Part shown: positions 44,210 through 54,037 of the stretch, piece after piece
Layout: each line of letters starts with the position of its first letter
Numbering within the stretch: position 1 is the stretch's first letter
Assembly: GCA_019802505.1 (NCBI GenBank)
Contig: JAFMOC010000038.1
Location: forward strand, 4,360,001 to 4,424,000
From: Corydoras sp. C115
Lineage: Eukaryota > Chordata > Actinopteri > Siluriformes > Callichthyidae
Direction: 5' to 3'
DNA: 64,000 nt
Notes under the pieces: model-generated
Told to the model about the DNA's origin: nothing
Seen by the model: the letters and a program-made list of their open reading frames with translations, nothing else
Databases searched by the model: none
Program-made: the position numbers and the translations under genes

Positions 44210-44447
44210 TACATTTCGTCATTTAGCAGACGTTTTCATCTAAAACAGCTTTCATTCAAGTAACTTAACTTAATGTTTTGGGGTCAGAACACAGGGTTAA
44301 CATGCAGAATTCCTGAAGCAATGAGGGTTAAGGGTTGTGCTCAAGGACCCACATTGGTAACTTTAGTGGACCTGGGATTTGAAGGCACAACCTTTGGATT
44401 GTTAGCCCAATACCTTAACCACTGAGCTACCACATCCACATTTCCTT
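44210..44447 (-). mobile_element. UnaL2-tail SINE, full length
   Basis: Tail first: CATTTACATTTCGTCATTTA, GCAGACGTTTTCATCTAAAA. Then AGCAATGAGGGTTAAGGGTT, CAAGGACCCACATTGGTAAC, TTTAGTGGACCTGGGATTTG and CCACTGAGCTACCACATCC. Same family and orientation as 32994-33202. Confidence 0.9.
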
Positions 44448-44483
44448 TACATGTTGTTATAAATTATTTAGACAAGTCTAAAA

Positions 44484-44716
44484 TGTGGTAGCTCAGTGGT
44501 TAGCCCTTCTGCCTTTCAGTGCTGGGGATACAGGTTCGAATCCCTAATTGGAGTTGAGTTTCCATGATCTCCCTGTGTCTGTGTGGGTTTCCTTTGGGTT
44601 CTCTGGTTTCCTCCTACAGTCCAAAAACATAGATTTAAGGTAAATTGAATGCTATAAATGTTTCCCCCATATGGTGTGTGTTTGACCCTAGAAGAGGATT
44701 AAGCAGAAGATAGTAA
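44484..44716 (+). mobile_element. V-SINE with internal deletion
   Basis: Head ATGTGGTAGCTCAGTGGTTA (resembling the other SINE's head), ACAGGTTCGAATCCCTAATT, GAGTTTCCATGATCTCCCTG, CCTACAGTCCAAAAACATAG. After ATATGGTGTGTGTTTGACCC it jumps to TAGAAGAGGATTAAGCAGAA. The deletion nearly matches that at 37957-38207, and the tail is of the GGATTAAG type. Confidence 0.88.
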
Positions 44717-44746
44717 AAGGAAAGCAATACGTACAATAGCAATACC

Positions 44747-44860
44747 TTAAATTTTAGCAAGACATTTAACCCTCATTGCTCCAGGAGTGCTGTATCAACC
44801 TAGTTGGAAGACTTGTAAGTTGTTTTGGATAAAAGAGTCTGCTAAAAAAATTAACAAATG
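44747..44860 (+). mobile_element. UnaL2-tail SINE, 3' half
   Basis: TAGCAAGACATTTAACCCTC, ATTGCTCCAGGAGTGCTGTA, GACTTGTAAGTTGTTTTGGA, TAAAAGAGTCTGCTAAAA. Head missing. The preceding V-SINE may have inserted in it, since a matching head-like GTGGTAGCTCAGTGG lies at 44486. Confidence 0.78.
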
Positions 44861-45302
44861 TTACAAAGCATGGCTGTCAATGATCATGCCTAAAAGGACC
44901 CACTTACCCAAGCATCACCTGGCCTGCCAGGAGGGTAGGAATTAGGTAGCCAGCTGCTCCTTCTGCCTTGTTAACTATATCACGGTCTTACCGATTTGCA
45001 TTAAGCAACCAAGTGCCAAACACTCAAAAATATGAGCCAAGATAGGCTCTGCACTAGAATCAGTGATTAGCATCAGGTGCAGCTATACCTGCCAGATCTG
45101 TCCTCATGGTTGCTTAGTTACATGAGTTGTTTTTTTTTCTCAAGATGCTATGGCCGTTTAAAAGACTTTTGATGATGTGCTGAAACAGGACTGACTCTTG
45201 CAACACTGAAAATGAATAAATAGTATTATACTATTACAGTACATGTTACACAAGCTATTATATAATTCATTTGTAAATATAATTGTAACAAAAATAGTTA
45301 TT
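44861..45302. other. Unique DNA, no gene seen
   Basis: No gene or family recognised. Confidence 0.5.
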
Positions 45303-45476
45303 AATATGCTAGCATAGTGGGAAGCGCTGTCTCCTCACAGCAATATGGTCCTGTGTTGGATTCTAAAGAGGGCAGGCAGGGTCTTCTCTCGGTGGAGTTT
45401 GCAGCTTCTTCCCATCTCTGCATGCAGTTTCCTTTGGGAACTCCTGTTCCATCTCATAGTAAAAAAACATGTACAG
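45303..45476 (+). mobile_element. V-SINE of an older subfamily
   Basis: ATGCTAGCATAGTGGGAAGC, GCTGTCTCCTCACAGCAATA, TGGTCCTGTGTTGGATTCTA, GGTGGAGTTTGCAGCTTCTT, TGCATGCAGTTTCCTTTGGG. The CTGTC-CCTCACAGCAA head and GAGTTTGCA central domain resemble the DANA/Mermaid type more than the GAGTTTCCATG copies common here. No 3' unit. Confidence 0.75.
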
Positions 45477-45689
45477 CTGATATCATAATCTTAAATACAA
45501 CCAACAGTCACATTTATTAAAGTCCACACAATTATTTACCAATTTTAAAATAAACATAGTTTAGTTGCAAACATTACTATAATGTTAGATTGTAAAAGTT
45601 AGAATGATGTTATGGAGAGTGATTTTAGCTTTTCTTTCTTTCATCACATATACAGTGACTCATAAGTTTAAAGCAAGATCAAAGTGCCG
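45477..45689. other. Unique DNA
   Basis: Nothing recognised. Confidence 0.5.
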
Positions 45690-46010
45690 AGCAAGATCCA
45701 TTAAGACATGGATGAGTGGGTTTGGTGTGGAATAACTTAACTGACCTGCACAGACCTTGACCACATATCTGACTGAATACTGACCACTGAATACCCTCGG
45801 GATAAACTAGAATAGAGACTGTAAACCAGCCCTCATTCGGGATGACAGAAAAAAACTTCCCACAGACACTTCAAAATCTTATAGAAAGCAGAAGAGCAGA
45901 AGCTGTCATGACTGCAAAAAAGTAACCAACTCAAAATCAAATGTTATTAAAGGCTCTGTAGGTGTAATATGTCCCAATACATTTGTTTGTATAGAGTAGG
46001 TATTATTTAG
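45690..46010 (+). mobile_element. Tc1-like relic, C-terminus and 3' terminal repeat
   Basis: GCAAGATCCATTAAGACATG, GATGAGTGGGTTTGGTGTGG, AATAACTTAACTGACCTGCA, GGATAAACTAGAATAGAGAC (DELE region), AATCTTATAGAAAGCAGAAG, TTATTAAAGGCTCTGTAGGT and GTCCCAATACATTTGTTTGT ATAGAGT at the terminus. It retains the order of the catalytic C-terminal third, but with frameshifts and stops. Confidence 0.8.
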
Positions 46011-46278
46011 ACCTAATTTTTTCCCCATGACTGTATACGATGATGCTAAAAGTCTCCCAGAGGAGATGAAGATTTCTCTGTCTTAAGGGACAGATGTGTG
46101 TGCACAAGGATGAAGTAAATGTGCCGTGTCTCATCACTTTTCATGCATATTAGTAAGTTCCTGGCAGGAGCAACTCTATTCAAAAGAAGCAGTGTGTTGA
46201 GGTCAGCTCTATTTTAAGAGCAGACAGCAGCCCGCCGGAGCCGGCTGAGGAAACTGCTGGGCAGGACAACACACACAG

Positions 46279-46313
<35 letters not shown>

Positions 46314-46826
46314 AAGAGAAAACGAAAAAGAGAGCTTCACATATACACTCAGTATGTGTGGTTTCTGACCTGGATACATTCTGCAAAATCCCTGAGGTCA
46401 CAGTGGTTATGTGAGTGTGTGCCAAACTAGAGTATGAAAAAAGTCAAATGATATCATAGAGCTCTCTCCCACCTCTCATTCTTCCCTCTCTCCTTTTGTT
46501 TTATTCTCTCTCCTTCTCATCTTTCTATATAGGTATGTGTGAAGATGACATTATCTGACCACAACTGACTGTCTTTTCAATGTTTTTTTATTATACTTAT
46601 TATTTAAGTTTAAAGCAGTTTTGTACCATCTGAATTTCCATTTCTTATTTTAATCCATACCCCTCTTTTGTTTTCTAATTTCAGAAAAAATATTTTAGGG
46701 GTAAAATTTATTTCTGGGATTTTAGGGACAGAACAATATAAACACTATACAACTTGTTGAAAGACCCTTGCAAATCATTTTTACTTTAATATATATTACT
46801 TACTTACACATCCCAGTTTACTTGTT

Positions 46827-46829
<3 letters not shown>
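46011..46829. other. Unique DNA with (AC)n
   Basis: (AC)n at 46269-46305 is the only simple repeat. The interval 46140-46260 is GC-richer (AGCCCGCCGGAGCCGGCTGA). No gene recognised; an 81-codon minus-strand frame includes the AC repeat as Cys-Val. Confidence 0.5.
46269..46305. repeat. (AC)n microsatellite
   Basis: About 18 AC units with one AGAC interruption. Confidence 0.95.
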
Positions 46830-46882
<53 letters not shown>

Positions 46883-46908
46883 ATTTATTACTTTTTTTTT
46901 TTTTTTTT
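46830..46908. repeat. (TA)n followed by T17
   Basis: About 24 TA units (46830-46877) and then ATTTTATTTATTAC and T17 (46892-46908). Confidence 0.95.
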
Positions 46909-46959
46909 ACTTCATTCTGAATTATGTTGTATTTTCAGTTTAATTTTACTTTTACTGCG

Positions 46960-47080
46960 CTTATTGTTAATCTTTACTCTTCTTCGGTATGTAGCAGGAC
47001 AAATGGAGCATCTGTAAAAACTGCAATTTCCCTCCGGGGATTAATAAAGTATTCTGATTCTGATTTTGATGAAATAGAAA
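46960..47080 (+). mobile_element. Retroposon 3' end of unknown family
   Basis: AAACTGCAATTTCCCTCCGG, GGATTAATAAAGTATTCTGA and TTCTGATTTTGATGAAATAG. The phrase 'AATTTCCC-C-GGGATTAATAAAGT' with a short ATTCTG repeat tail recurs in teleost genomes as the 3' end of a non-LTR element. I cannot name the family from sequence alone. Confidence 0.55.
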
Positions 47081-47122
47081 TCTTATCGCTAGTGTTTCTA
47101 GTGTCTCATTGTATTATTTTCT

Positions 47123-47215
47123 GCTTAACTCTCTATTAGAGTAGCAGGTGGTTTTCCATGCTCATTCAAGGCAGATACTCCCAGGACAGGATTGGGAATC
47201 GGGATTCGAACCTAA
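47123..47215 (-). mobile_element. V-SINE, tail joined to head by deletion
   Basis: TTAACTCTCTATTAGAGTAG, GTTTTCCATGCTCATTCAAG and ATACTCCCAGGACAGG (3' unit) join directly to GATTGGGAATCGGGATTCGA ACC (head B-box region). The central domain is absent. Confidence 0.75.
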
Positions 47216-47830
47216 TGTAAACAACTGAAATTGGTGCAAATTTAAAAGTAAGATCAGATGTCTTGTGATTCATAATCTCATAATTATTTCAATGTGTTTG
47301 GGTTTGATTTCAAATCAATTAATATTCCATTAGTGGTGTTTCCACGATGAACTTTAGACTGGAACTGAAAAACTGCAAAGACAAACATTGAGGGCTATAT
47401 TCTGGGTTTTGGACCTGGAAACACATCAATCCTGGGGAACACAGGACATTGTAAAATGCACCAATTTCCATTTCCAACAACCTTTATGGTAGTTATTTAA
47501 CTGCGTTTTTCAAAAGAATACTGGTGAGCCTGGAAGGAACCCATGCGGACATGGAGAACATGGTTAACTGAGCACAAACAGTAAGTGATGCAATCCTTGG
47601 AACTCTCACCAGAAGTACATGTGGTTCCACTTTACAGCTCCCAGTTATTAAATAAATTAAATCCGGTTAACAAAACATTTTAGATTCCTAATCTAACTTT
47701 TAAATGTTGTTGGAGTTTTAGTCCAGAGTAAAAGCAGAGGGGTGGCTGACAAGGGCGCGAGGCAATATCAGCTTTTTTTAGTACTCCTTTCATTTTCTTG
47801 AAATGTGTCTGCACGGGTTCAACTGTTTAC

Positions 47831-47832
<2 letters not shown>
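47216..47832. other. Unique DNA with a small V-SINE relic
   Basis: At 47522-47568 GAGCCTGGAAGGAACCCATG and CGGACATGGAGAACATGG are minus-strand V-SINE central-domain remains. Otherwise nothing recognised. Confidence 0.55.

Positions 47833-47889
<57 letters not shown>
47833..47889. repeat. (GT)n microsatellite
   Basis: About 28 uninterrupted GT units; generates Cys-Val and Thr-His runs in overlapping frames. Confidence 0.97.
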
Positions 47890-48304
47890 TCTGTCAAACA
47901 AAACAGAAAGAAAGCACCCCATCTATTCATGCTTTGCTGCTCTGTTTGCTTTTCTGCACCATTAATCTTTGACCAAAAAGCGTCAGACTCGGATGAAGGA
48001 CATTTGCTAGAGTGTGTGTGTAGGTGGTGTGTGTGAGCTAACTCGTGCATTCCCCTGTGCATTTATTAAGTTTTGGGGACCAAAACCTGTTTTCACTATC
48101 ACACTGTGGGCAGCTTCTCTTCTTCTTCTCCTTTTACCAAAATATAAATAATAAAGTTTAAACTTAATAAGGCATAGTCCCAACAATGTATGAAAACAAA
48201 GCTGTGTGTATGTGTGGTCCAGATCCACCCTGTTTGGACAAAAGAAATACACCTCAGTCATTATATTCAAACGCTTCATCTCACAAGAGGTGTAAGAAAT
48301 ATCA
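47890..48304. other. Unique DNA, no gene seen
   Basis: No gene recognised. A 90-codon minus-strand frame at 48007-48279 has no recognisable domain. Confidence 0.5.
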
Positions 48305-48660
48305 GGCCTCTAGTCATAGATTTGGACAACAGTATGATTCCAACTTTGTGGAGACAGTTTGGGGAAGGGCTTTTTCTGATTATCAGGTTTTAGAAAGATT
48401 GTGTCCCAATAGGAGTTAAATATGTTTGCTGCGGAAGACATTGACCGACCAGCACAGAGCCCTGATCTCAACCACAATAAACACTTTTAGAATGAATTAG
48501 GAACCAGCTCTCTCGTCCAATATTAGTGTCTGACCTCACAGAAGAATGGGCAGACAGACTCCAAATTTTTTTTAGAAAGCCTTGCCAGAAGAGATTCTTT
48601 TGCTGCAATTAATGGACCAACTCTATATCACTGCCTATGAAGTTAGAATTATAATGTCAA
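48305..48660 (+). mobile_element. Tc1-like transposase relic, C-terminal half
   Basis: The frame ending at 48393 reads LDNSMIPTLWRQFGEGLFL, a recognisable piece of a Tc1 transposase. It is followed, after loss of about 40-60 bp, by TTTGCTGCGGAAGACATTGA, CCGACCAGCACAGAGCCCTG, ATCTCAACCACAATAAACAC (DLNP region) and GACCTCACAGAAGAATGGGC, then CCTTGCCAGAAGAG. The catalytic order is kept but the frame is broken several times. Confidence 0.85.
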
Positions 48661-49289
48661 AGCGCCTATACTTAATATGTTTGTCCATATACTCTATATA
48701 TATTTTACAGACTCACATTGTTGGAAATTCTGTATCTTGTTGGAGGAATCTGGTCTATTATTGTAGTAATAGTGATTTAAGAGTTATGTAAGCCTATGCA
48801 ATTAATGGAAGGTCCATGCAAGGTCCCCACCAAGCATTCATACAAATCTTTGTGTGTGTGTCCATTTTTATAGCCAACCTCTTCCTATGCTTTTCCTCAA
48901 TTTAGTCATATCTAATTCCCATGTACCCCCACCCCCAGTACCACCACCATCCAAGCATTGCAGCAAAGCTGTCAAGTGCTGCCTCAGTCCCACATGCAGC
49001 ACCAAATCTTTTCTATTTTTTTTACACCTGCTTAACAACACAGCTCTACTGGAAGCTGCTGAGCCAGACCGAAAGCACCACTTGAGACTCAGACACAAGG
49101 CTCCCATGATAGTGTGCGAGTGTTTAGACCGCAAAGCCAAAGGTTCAAGCACAGCAGGGGATGCCACTGCTCAGTGCTTGAAGAGAGATATTGAACTATG
49201 TTCATTAGCCTTTTTTTATTTAGCTTTAAGGTTTCCAGAACGAGTTAGAAAGAATCTAACTTTTCTTTACTAAGTCTCAACATGTTTAT
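48661..49289. other. Unique DNA, longest non-repeat frame
   Basis: A 139-codon plus-strand frame spans 48854-49273. It begins in ordinary sequence, has a Pro-rich segment (PPPPVPPPS) and Cys-rich stretch, and shows no recognisable domain. An opposing 99-codon frame covers the same bases. The interval 48950-49190 has balanced composition, so a conserved non-coding element or an unrecognised exon remain possible. Confidence 0.35.
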
Positions 49290-49430
49290 ACCTCAATGGG
49301 AGTTAGGGTTGTTTGGTGCGGAATATCTTGATCAGCCAGCAAAGTGCCCTGTTCTTAACCCCAGCAAACACCTATATACAGTATGAACTAGCCAGAAGAG
49401 CTAGCTATTGCTGCAAGAGTGGGTAGTTTA
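49290..49430 (+). mobile_element. Tc1-like transposase fragment
   Basis: TTGTTTGGTGCGGAATATCT, TGATCAGCCAGCAAAGTGCC, CTGTTCTTAACCCCAGCAAA and CACCTATATACAGTATGAAC correspond to FGVE.LDWPAQSPDLNPIEHLW coding sequence. The same region as at 48430-48500, so two separate relics lie within 0.9 kb. Confidence 0.72.
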
Positions 49431-49439
49431 CACTTACAT

Positions 49440-49725
49440 TCAATTTTGCTACATACTTTGCTACATACTTTGTTAATGCCTTTTACTCTATTCTCTGATG
49501 ATCAGGACCCCACAGAGCAGGTATTATTAGTTTGGTGGATGATGGTGCGAGTGGATCAGACACCTGTTTTAATCGGTGTACTGTTTTCTGTTCACATTAA
49601 CACACCACCAGCATCACAGCAGTAGTAAGAATCATCCACCCCCAATACCTCCTCTGTGGGGTCCCGATAGTCAGAGAACATACTAAAGGGGACTAACAAT
49701 GTATGCAGAGCAGCATGTGCATGCT
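49440..49725. mobile_element. Foldback MITE with visible hairpin arms
   Basis: Left arm near 49498-49542: GATCAGGACCCCACAGAGCA, GGTATTATTAGTTTGGTGGA. Right arm near 49629-49673: GAATCATCCACCCCCAATAC, CTCCTCTGTGGGGTCCCGAT. They are inverted relative to each other and can pair around a roughly 90-bp loop that contains GAGTGGATCAGACACCTG and ACACACCACCAGCATCACAG. Right flank TATGCAGAGCAGC matches other copies. Confidence 0.78.
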
Positions 49726-50001
49726 ACTGCGGATAATTCTGTTAAAATAACCGTGATTGGATTTCTCTGTGAAGATTTTAAGACTCATGAATAAAAGACA
49801 CAAAGATGGTATTTTAAACACACATGTAACAGATGGCATCTCCCTGCATCCTGCCTCCACCCACAGTGCCTGCATTATGATTGCAGCTGGTACATGCATA
49901 GTTTTTAAAAATGATAGATATCCAACACCACACACACATTTTAATTAGAAATAGATGATGGATATGCTGATGACAACTAACTGTAATACCTGTAATACCT
50001 A

Positions 50002-50047
<46 letters not shown>

Positions 50048-50151
50048 TTGCACGGTACTCCTCTGCTAACTCCTCTTTCCCAATTTTTCAGTGGAAATAA
50101 TTAATGTCTATTAATAATTATTCTCGTCCTTAATATTAATAATTATTCTAT
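49726..50151. repeat. Unique DNA with (GT)n at 50004-50047
   Basis: About 22 GT units at 50004-50047. Interval 49740-49960 has no recognisable gene or family. Confidence 0.85.
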
Positions 50152-50370
50152 GTTGTCCCCCGTGTCCAAGTGGGTTTCCTCCAGGTTATATAGAGTGTGT
50201 TTGTGTAAGTAAGTGAGTGTGTGCCTAGTGATAGATTGTCATCCTGTCCTGGCATCCTGTCCTGCCCAATGCCTGAAAAGTTCTCTCCTAGATGGGCATG
50301 GGGAACCCCCCCCCCCCCAACCCTAATATAGGATGAAGCAGAAGATAATTAATGAATGATGAATAATTAA
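50152..50370 (+). mobile_element. V-SINE, 5' truncated, with C13 tract
   Basis: TGTTGTCCCCCGTGTCCAAG, TGGGTTTCCTCCAGG, TATATAGAGTGTGTTTGTGT, GTGCCTAGTGATAGATTGTC, a local repeat CATCCTGTCCTGGCATCCTGTCCTG, GGGCATGGGGAA, C13 (50306-50318), ATAGGATGAAGCAGAAGATA and AATGAATGATGAAT. No head. Confidence 0.9.
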
Positions 50371-50960
50371 TCTCTACTAATAATCTCTATTCTATCCAAC
50401 CAGTCATTATTCCAGTCATTTACCCCACTTCCAATCAATCTATTTAACCATCCAACAGTTTATCCATCATTTTCCTGCATTCATTTAATTGTCAAATCTA
50501 TACCTCCAGCCTGTCATCCATCATTCAGGTCACCCATCATTTTATTCAATCCATGTATTAAATAATTCATCCTTTCATATATATAACCATAAGTACATCC
50601 AACTAACATAAGTACATAAGGCCATAAGTACTGTACATTCAACTAACCAGCCAGTCGAGCCTCCAACCACCCAACCTTGCATTTATCCATTACATCTCTT
50701 CTTTTGGCTTGTAAAGCATTTATTTATTTATTTATTTATTTTTATTATTTTTTGTTTTCCACAATGTGAAGCCAAGTGTTTCTTTCTTTGCCACAAATGA
50801 TTCTGTCCATTAATAAGTCCATAAAATAGCAATTCTATGTGCTATATCTTTACCTTTTTAATATCTATTGCTACTAAAAGAACATGCATCCGTTCCATTT
50901 TCCATCTCTCTGTTTAACTTTCCATTTATAAACCATCCATCCATCATCCATATTGAATAT
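50371..50960. repeat. Cryptic (ATCC)/(CCAA)-rich and (TTTA)n stretch
   Basis: Many scattered CATCC, CAACC and CCAT phrases from 50395 to 50690, (TTTA)n at 50719-50745, and CCATCCATCCATCATCCAT around 50933. Looks like a decayed tetranucleotide array. No gene. Confidence 0.55.
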
Positions 50961-52203
50961 GTCAACATCAATGGTCAATTTACAGACATAACAGACAAAA
51001 GAAAGACTTCCACAGAGACAGGACAAATTAAATTAAATAGCCCAAAGCATTCCTTATTCAAAATGACTATTTCCCAAAACAGTACTCACTGAAATACACT
51101 GACTTTGCCACAGTACTGTATTTACTGGCTACCTATTCATCCGGGAGCACCTATTATAGAGACATAGTTCTCACTCTCTGGCACCTGGAGCATTTTTTTA
51201 GTGGGCCAGTGTCTTAAAATCTGTCTAGGCCATATTGCATTCCTTTTACAGGGTGTTATATTGTCTTTCCTTATATAATGTCCAGCAATCCCCTAACTGA
51301 ACTGTGTGGAGGTGTAAAAAACACACTAAAGATGCATTAATATAAACTCATCACTGAACTCAACAAAAATCTTTGCCTGTGGTCTGTGTGTGCTTTAATA
51401 TCTAGTTTAATTCAATTTTATTTTAACAATAGCAATGAGTATGTGATATAGTTCTATAAAACTAGCCATTAAGTTATATACAGAGATTTAGAATCAACAA
51501 AGCTTGATGAAATAGGCCTTACTAATTTAATATTAAGAAATAATATAATGCATATTATGTTGTGAAAAAAATAATGACTGTAACTACAGAGGTGCATTTC
51601 CTGAAGAAAATGCTGAGTGCGATTGCAGCGTGGCCGTAGAACACAGTATACATGTATATCAGTGGGGCATTAAATGATATTATGGGGATATATATTTCCA
51701 AACGCTACTGTTATTTAAACGATGCAGACACAAGGCATAAAAAAAGACTATTGGCAGGTTGTAAGGTAGGACCCAATGTGTTTATACAATAAAAAATAAT
51801 GAATACAGTAAGTCTTTTTGTGGTAAAATTATTGTTGGACCTTTATCATAATGCGTGCTAAAATGATCTAAGGAAATAAATGCTCCAGGATGTTAATCTA
51901 ATTGTGATGTAGAAATTTGACTAAATTAAGCTAACAACTGTAGCAACATATGGTTCAGTAATGAGGAAACATGTTGAAGCTTTACATCTAGATGCCACTA
52001 AACTGATGGCTACTGGAACAGTCCACCCAGCAAAGCAGCATGTGCTTCTGAATATGGGCGAGTGTGTGTTTCAGTGTGTTTTGGAGCACATCCCTGTGTT
52101 CATTTGCAAACAGATGCTTTGGAATAAACAAGCAGGAGAAACAAGTGTATGCTCTGTACTAAGCAGTTTCCTATGCCAGGGCTGACGAAGCCCAACCAAG
52201 ATG

Positions 52204-52206
<3 letters not shown>
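50961..52206. other. Unique DNA, no gene seen
   Basis: No family recognised. The interval 51940-52190 has a 74-codon frame without a recognisable domain. Confidence 0.5.

Positions 52207-52269
<63 letters not shown>
52207..52269. repeat. (AC)n microsatellite
   Basis: About 31 uninterrupted AC units. Confidence 0.97.
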
Positions 52270-52271
<2 letters not shown>

Positions 52272-52451
52272 CTTCATCTTATGGTATGTGTGGGTTATTT
52301 CACTATCCTTCATATCTTTTTAATTAAACTTATCACACAGCACAAACCACTACAACAAAATAACTTAAATGTATCATCTTTTATTTATTCATGCATTATC
52401 AATTATATAATAAAAATAAAATAAAAATACTATTGAATACAAAATGTATTC
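52270..52451. other. Short AT-rich stretch
   Basis: Nothing recognised. Confidence 0.5.
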
Positions 52452-52728
52452 AATTATTCATTATCTATTATCTCAATCCTCTACTAGGGCATGGGGAGGT
52501 TTTATAGATAGGGCAATTTATATAGTGCAATATATATATAGGGCAATTTAGAGCATTCAATTTCACTTAAATCCATGTTTTTAGACTGTGAGTGGAAACC
52601 AGCGAACCCAGAGGAAACCCACACAGACACAGGGAGAACCTTTTAACTCCACCCAGATTGGGACTCGAACCTGGATACCCAGCGCTGAAAGGCGAACATG
52701 CCAACCACTAAGCCACCGTGCCGCCCTT
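52452..52728 (-). mobile_element. V-SINE with internal deletion, intact head
   Basis: TTATCTCAATCCTCTACTAG and GGCATGGGGAGG are followed by two copies of ATAGGGCAATTTA (52508 and 52541), with most of the 3' unit lost. Then CCATGTTTTTAGACTGTGAG, GAGGAAACCCACACAGACAC, CACCCAGATTGGGACTCGAA and CTAAGCCACCGTGCCGCCC. The GGATTGAG-type tail belongs with the GGATTAAG subfamily. Confidence 0.9.
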
Positions 52729-52864
52729 GGATCAACTTCAGTTAAATTAATTAGTTTTTGTTTAAAGTACCAAGTTTCTAAGACACACTCAGTAAGATAA
52801 CTGAGAGATTATAGCATTGACTTGTGAATAATGATAAACAAAATTATAAAATCACTGCAATAAA

Positions 52865-53163
52865 AACAAAAGATTTATTCATTCATTATCTCCCGCTTTA
52901 TCCTCTATTAGGGTCGCGGTGGGGTTCCCCATGCCCATCCAGTGGTGAACGTCCCGGGCGCCGGGCAGACAGGCCCAGGACAGGGCGCCAATCCATCGCT
53001 GGGCACACACTCACTCACACAGACACACTCTATATGGGGCAATTTTGAGAATTCAATTGACTTGATCCATGTTTTTGGACTGTGGGAGGAAACCGAAGAA
53101 CCCGGAGGAAACCCACGCAGACACGGGGAGAACATGGAAACTCCACCCAGAACAAAAGATTTA
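52865..53163 (-). mobile_element. Headless V-SINE with perfect target-site duplication
   Basis: AACAAAAGATTTA occurs at 52865-52877 and 53151-53163. The body (52878-53150) starts with TTCATTCATTATCTCCCGC and ends at GGAAACTCCACCCAG, so in SINE sense it begins CTGGGTGGAG, the first bases of the central domain. Sequence is close to the family consensus, suggesting recent insertion. No tRNA-like head, hence no internal pol III promoter. Confidence 0.96.
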
Positions 53164-53884
53164 AATCTGTTTATAACAGCGATGAAGAAAAAAAGGAAAT
53201 ACAGTAATAAGATTCATATAATTAAACACTTGGTATAGTTAATGAACATAAAACCATTTAAATCCTGACTATTGGAATAAAAGCAATAAGTTAGATAAAC
53301 AAGCTTAAATAAGCTTTAAAAGGAAAAGTTGAAAAGGAAACTTTATAGGTTGGACACTGCATATAGTTGCTATTGTGTTGTTAGGTGGTTTAAAGCTTCT
53401 TTTACCTTTATATAGCTGTGAACAAGTGTCTGCACCCTGAGGGGTTTTATAATGAGGTCCTTAGGGGGGAAAAATGGACTTTGACTGCCCATTGCTCGGA
53501 CACTGACCCGATCACTTTAAAAAGCACAAGCAGCTTGAACTGTAAAATTAGCTGGTTTTATTTCAAAAACTGTAGAACAAATTCTGTAGAACATGTAGAA
53601 TAATAAAGGAATAGATACAGAACAGGAAGATAGCATTGACAAGCCAGCTTAATTGTAAAGTCCTGGCTGTAGCACCAATAAAAGATAAAAGTAATGAAAA
53701 AGGGGTTTGAGGGGGGTACTTTTCGGATGGGTTTTGCCAACCCTGGTCTTAGTAAAAAAACATATACTTGTTTCTACCATTATTAATGCATCTGACATCA
53801 AACAGTAACACATCTTATCTGCAAACACTTTCTGTAATATTCTACACATTAGAAATAAACTCGGACAGCTAGCATGTCCGTCTT
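53164..53884. other. Unique DNA, no gene seen
   Basis: No gene or family recognised. Confidence 0.5.
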
Positions 53885-54001
53885 TTTACATAGGAGATCA
53901 GTTTCCCAGGCCAACCAGAACGTTTCAGGCATTGGACGGATACACCCATATAGGGTGCAAATCCATCGCTGGGCACACACTCACTCACACAGACACACAC
54001 A

Positions 54002-54037
<36 letters not shown>

